This document shows positions 61,878 to 64,000 of a stretch of 64,000 bases of DNA, piece after piece (position 1 is the first letter of the stretch; the number at the start of each line of letters is the position of its first letter). This stretch comes from Pseudoselenomonas ruminantium (GTDB taxonomy: Bacteria > Bacillota > Negativicutes > Selenomonadales > Selenomonadaceae). The position numbers and the translations under genes are program-made. Where the stretch lies: assembly GCA_902780915.1 (NCBI GenBank), contig CACZHK010000005.1:1-64000 (forward strand), given 5' to 3'. A model generated the notes under the pieces. It did not search any database and was not told where the DNA came from. It was given only the letters and a program-made list of their open reading frames with translations.

Positions 61878-61912
61878 ATAGGGACTGCCCCTGGGGCAGT
61901 CCCTATTTGTGT
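61878..61912 (+). terminator. Hairpin after rplS, probable terminator
   Basis: ATAGGGACTGCC and GGGGCAGTCCCTAT (61878-61905) pair, followed by TTGTGTTATT. The T tract is interrupted. Confidence 0.68.
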
Positions 61913-61942
61913 TATTGGCATGCCTATTGAGGAGGAAAATAC

Positions 61943-62464
61943 ATGAGTTCATTGGGCGAAGAAGTCAAAGACTGGCTGATATCCATAGTTGTAGCCGTAG
62001 TGCTGGCCTTCCTGATCCGTCAGTTCGTGGTGGAGCTTTACATCGTGGACGGACCTTCCATGCGGCCCACCCTGCAGTCCCAGCAGCGGCTGGTGGTGAA
62101 CAAGTTCATCTACCGTTTCCGTGAGCCGGAGAAGGGTGAGATCCTGGTGTTCCAGTATCCCCGCGACCCCAGCCGCGACTTCATCAAGCGCGTCATAGCT
62201 ACGCCGGGAGACACGGTGGAGATCAAGGACGGCAGGGTGCTGGTGAATGACCAGGTGCTCAGCGAGGATTATATCCTGGAGAAAACCCGTGGTGACTATC
62301 CCAAGTCCTCAGTGCCTTATGGTACCGTATTCGTCATGGGGGATAACCGCAACAATTCCGAGGACAGCCGCTTTGCAGATGTGGGCTTCGTGCCCGATGC
62401 TCTCATCAAGGGCAAGGCCGTACTGGTGTTCTGGCCCTTGTCTGAGCTGAAGTCCCTGCCTTGA
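61943..62464 (+). CDS. lepB: Signal peptidase I
   Basis: 173 residues with one N-terminal membrane helix ([19 protein letters not shown]). The catalytic Ser39 is in DGPSMRPTL and Lys82 in [13 protein letters not shown]; the box [11 protein letters not shown] is conserved. It cleaves Sec signal peptides on the outer face of the inner membrane. Position next to rplS is common in Firmicutes. ATG 61943 follows GAGGAGG. Confidence 0.96.
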   Translation: MSSLGEEVKDWLISIVVAVVLAFLIRQFVVELYIVDGPSMRPTLQSQQRLVVNKFIYRFREPEKGEILVFQYPRDPSRDFIKRVIATPGDTVEIKDGRVLVNDQVLSEDYILEKTRGDYPKSSVPYGTVFVMGDNRNNSEDSRFADVGFVPDALIKGKAVLVFWPLSELKSLP

Positions 62465-62483
62465 TAAAGGGGAGGAATCTGCC

Positions 62484-63239
62484 ATGAAATTCATTTCCTG
62501 GAATGTGAACGGCCTCAGGGCCTGCCTGAAGAAGGGCTTCATGGAGTCCTTCCGCCAGCTGGACGCGGATATCTTTGCCCTGCAGGAGACCAAGATGCAG
62601 CCTGACCAGGCCATCCTGGAGCTGCCTGGCTACCGCCAGTACTGGAACAGCGCCGAGAAGAAGGGCTACTCCGGCACGGCGGTGTTTACCCGCCTTGAGC
62701 CGATGGCAGTCACCTATGGCCTGGGCATTGAGGAGCACGACCATGAGGGGCGGGTCATCACCCTTGAATTTGCGGATTATTACTTCGTGACAGTTTATAC
62801 GCCCAATTCCAAGCGGGAGCTGGAGCGCCTTGACTACCGCATGGTATGGGAGGATGCTTTCCGTGCCTATCTCTTGGACTTGGACAGCAAAAAGCCCGTC
62901 ATCGTCTGCGGTGACCTCAATGTGGCCCACAAGGAGATCGACCTGAAGAATCCCAAGACCAACCGCCGTAACGCAGGCTTCACCGATGAGGAAAGGGAGA
63001 AGTTCACGGAGCTTTTGGCTGCTGGCTTCACGGATACTTTCCGGGCCCTTTATCCCGACAAGGAAGGCATCTACACTTGGTGGTCCTACCTGCGGAAGGC
63101 CCGGGAGACCAACGCCGGGTGGCGCATAGATTACTTCGTCATTTCGGAGCGCCTGCAAGGCTCCCTCAAGGATGCCACCATTCACAATGAGATTTTCGGC
63201 AGCGACCACTGCCCTGTGGGGCTGGAGCTGGCCCTTTGA
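62484..63239 (+). CDS. xth: Exodeoxyribonuclease III / AP endonuclease
   Basis: 251 residues of the Xth/ExoA family. [24 protein letters not shown], the central [13 protein letters not shown] and the C-terminal [11 protein letters not shown] carry the metal-binding and catalytic Asn, Glu, Asp and His. It repairs abasic sites. GGGGAGG precedes the ATG, 20 bases after lepB. Confidence 0.95.
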   Translation: MKFISWNVNGLRACLKKGFMESFRQLDADIFALQETKMQPDQAILELPGYRQYWNSAEKKGYSGTAVFTRLEPMAVTYGLGIEEHDHEGRVITLEFADYYFVTVYTPNSKRELERLDYRMVWEDAFRAYLLDLDSKKPVIVCGDLNVAHKEIDLKNPKTNRRNAGFTDEEREKFTELLAAGFTDTFRALYPDKEGIYTWWSYLRKARETNAGWRIDYFVISERLQGSLKDATIHNEIFGSDHCPVGLELAL

Positions 63240-63256
63240 TATTTGGAGGTAAGACT

Positions 63257-64000
63257 TTGTCAGCATTGCAAGAAGAACTTGACCGCGAGATAGGCAAGCG
63301 CCGCACCTTTGCCATCATCTCCCACCCTGATGCCGGTAAGACCACCCTGACGGAGAAGTTGCTGCTTTACGGCGGCGCCATCCATCTGGCAGGCTCCATC
63401 AAGAGCCGCAAGACACAGCGCCATGCTGTGTCCGACTGGATGGAAATAGAGAAGCAGCGCGGTATTTCCGTCACCAGCTCCGTGCTGCAGTTCGACTATC
63501 AGGGCTGCCGCATCAACATCCTCGATACTCCCGGCCATCAGGACTTCAGTGAGGACACCTACCGCACCCTGATGGCCGTGGACAGCGCTGTCATGGTGCT
63601 TGACATCGCCAAGGGCGTCGAGGCCCAGACCAAGAAGCTCTTCAAGGTCTGCAAGCAGCGCGGCATCCCCATCTTCACCTTCGTGAACAAGCTGGACCGC
63701 TTCGGCAAGGCTCCCCTGGACATCATGGATGAGCTGGAGAATGTGCTGGGCATCCGCTCCTATCCCATGGACTGGCCCATCGGCGTGGACGGGCAGTATA
63801 TGGGTGTTTATGACAGGCAGAAGAAGCAGATCGAGCTTTTCGCCGAGGACAGCTCCCACGGCCAGGAGGAGCGTTTTTCCGAGACTTTTGCTCCCGATGA
63901 CCCCAAGGTGCGCGAGCGCATCGGCGAGGAGGCCTGGCAGGCCCTGCAGGATGACCTTGAGCTGCTGAACGAGGCAGGGGAGGACTTCGACCTGGAGCGC
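63257..64000 (+). CDS. prfC: Peptide chain release factor 3, 5' part
   Basis: First 248 codons; the gene continues past the window. The start is TTG 63257, seven bases after GGAGG. The GTPase motifs are G1 [14 protein letters not shown]3 [11 protein letters not shown] and G4 NKLDR. The insertion [20 protein letters not shown] distinguishes RF3 from EF-G. RF3 recycles RF1 and RF2 from the ribosome after termination. Confidence 0.93.
   Translation, partial: MSALQEELDREIGKRRTFAIISHPDAGKTTLTEKLLLYGGAIHLAGSIKSRKTQRHAVSDWMEIEKQRGISVTSSVLQFDYQGCRINILDTPGHQDFSEDTYRTLMAVDSAVMVLDIAKGVEAQTKKLFKVCKQRGIPIFTFVNKLDRFGKAPLDIMDELENVLGIRSYPMDWPIGVDGQYMGVYDRQKKQIELFAEDSSHGQEERFSETFAPDDPKVRERIGEEAWQALQDDLELLNEAGEDFDLER

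Overview
The window looks like chromosomal DNA from a diderm Firmicute of the Negativicutes, most likely a Selenomonas-like member of the Selenomonadaceae. The reasons are the Firmicute-type gene order dprA-topA-trmFO-hslV-hslU-codY, the presence of CodY, a cydABDC operon, and an alkaline-phosphatase-fold phosphoethanolamine-transferase-like enzyme that implies an outer membrane. Starts of the TTG and GTG type are frequent and Shine-Dalgarno sequences are strong. The genus is an inference; no 16S gene is present.

Layout: 1-325 is the end of rplQ. 557-8245 holds the dprA-topA-trmFO-hslVU cluster and codY, followed by the divergent serine genes serC (-) and serA (+). 11.3-15.7 kb is a more AT-rich accessory segment: a small coiled-coil protein, a STAND/AAA-type ATPase, a MITE-like inverted repeat, a DpnI-type methyl-directed restriction enzyme, a small DNA methyltransferase and a Vsr-like nuclease. 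15.8-17.7 kb has a MerR-promoter aldo/keto reductase and two small genes. 17.9-22.8 kb is a DeoR regulator, glycyl radical enzyme activase, glycyl radical enzyme and fructose-6-phosphate aldolase-like gene set with shared operator-like sites. 23-24.7 kb is amtB-glnK behind a leader with an intrinsic terminator. 24.8-34.7 kb holds an AAA-ATPase/PD-(D/E)XK protein, a duplicated-domain metallopeptidase, uvrA, a chemotaxis receptor and the sulfatase-fold transferase.

34.7-41.7 kb, on the minus strand, is a cydABDC operon headed by a P-type ATPase-like protein that has lost the phosphorylated Asp. 42.0-46.9 kb is a tightly overlapping operon of two membrane-tethered BMP-domain proteins and a hybrid histidine kinase. 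47.1-48.4 kb has dhaM and a DUF2156 gene. 48.5-48.8 kb is a tRNA operon (Asp, Gly, Cys) in which tRNA-Asp carries a perfect 24-nt tandem duplication of its anticodon arm. 49.0-53.6 kb is a small type IV pilus/type II secretion-like cluster (pilins, prepilin peptidase, PilN/GspL-like and PilO-like). 53.7-56.5 kb is aroC-aroK-aroB. 56.8-61.4 kb has a clostripain lipoprotein, a protein with 75 consecutive Asp, a DUF6765-like protein with 28-residue repeats and a small membrane protein. The window ends with rplS, lepB, xth and the start of prfC.

No intergenic gap exceeds 300 bases. Larger gaps (200-299 bases) hold the terminators, promoters and repeats listed. Almost all genes are packed in operons with 1-11 nt overlaps. 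The most unusual items are the duplicated-anticodon tRNA-Asp, the pseudo-P-type ATPase ahead of cydA, the BMP/BMP/kinase operon, the DpnI island with its RBS-masking hairpin and tandem GATC leader repeat, and the poly-aspartate protein.
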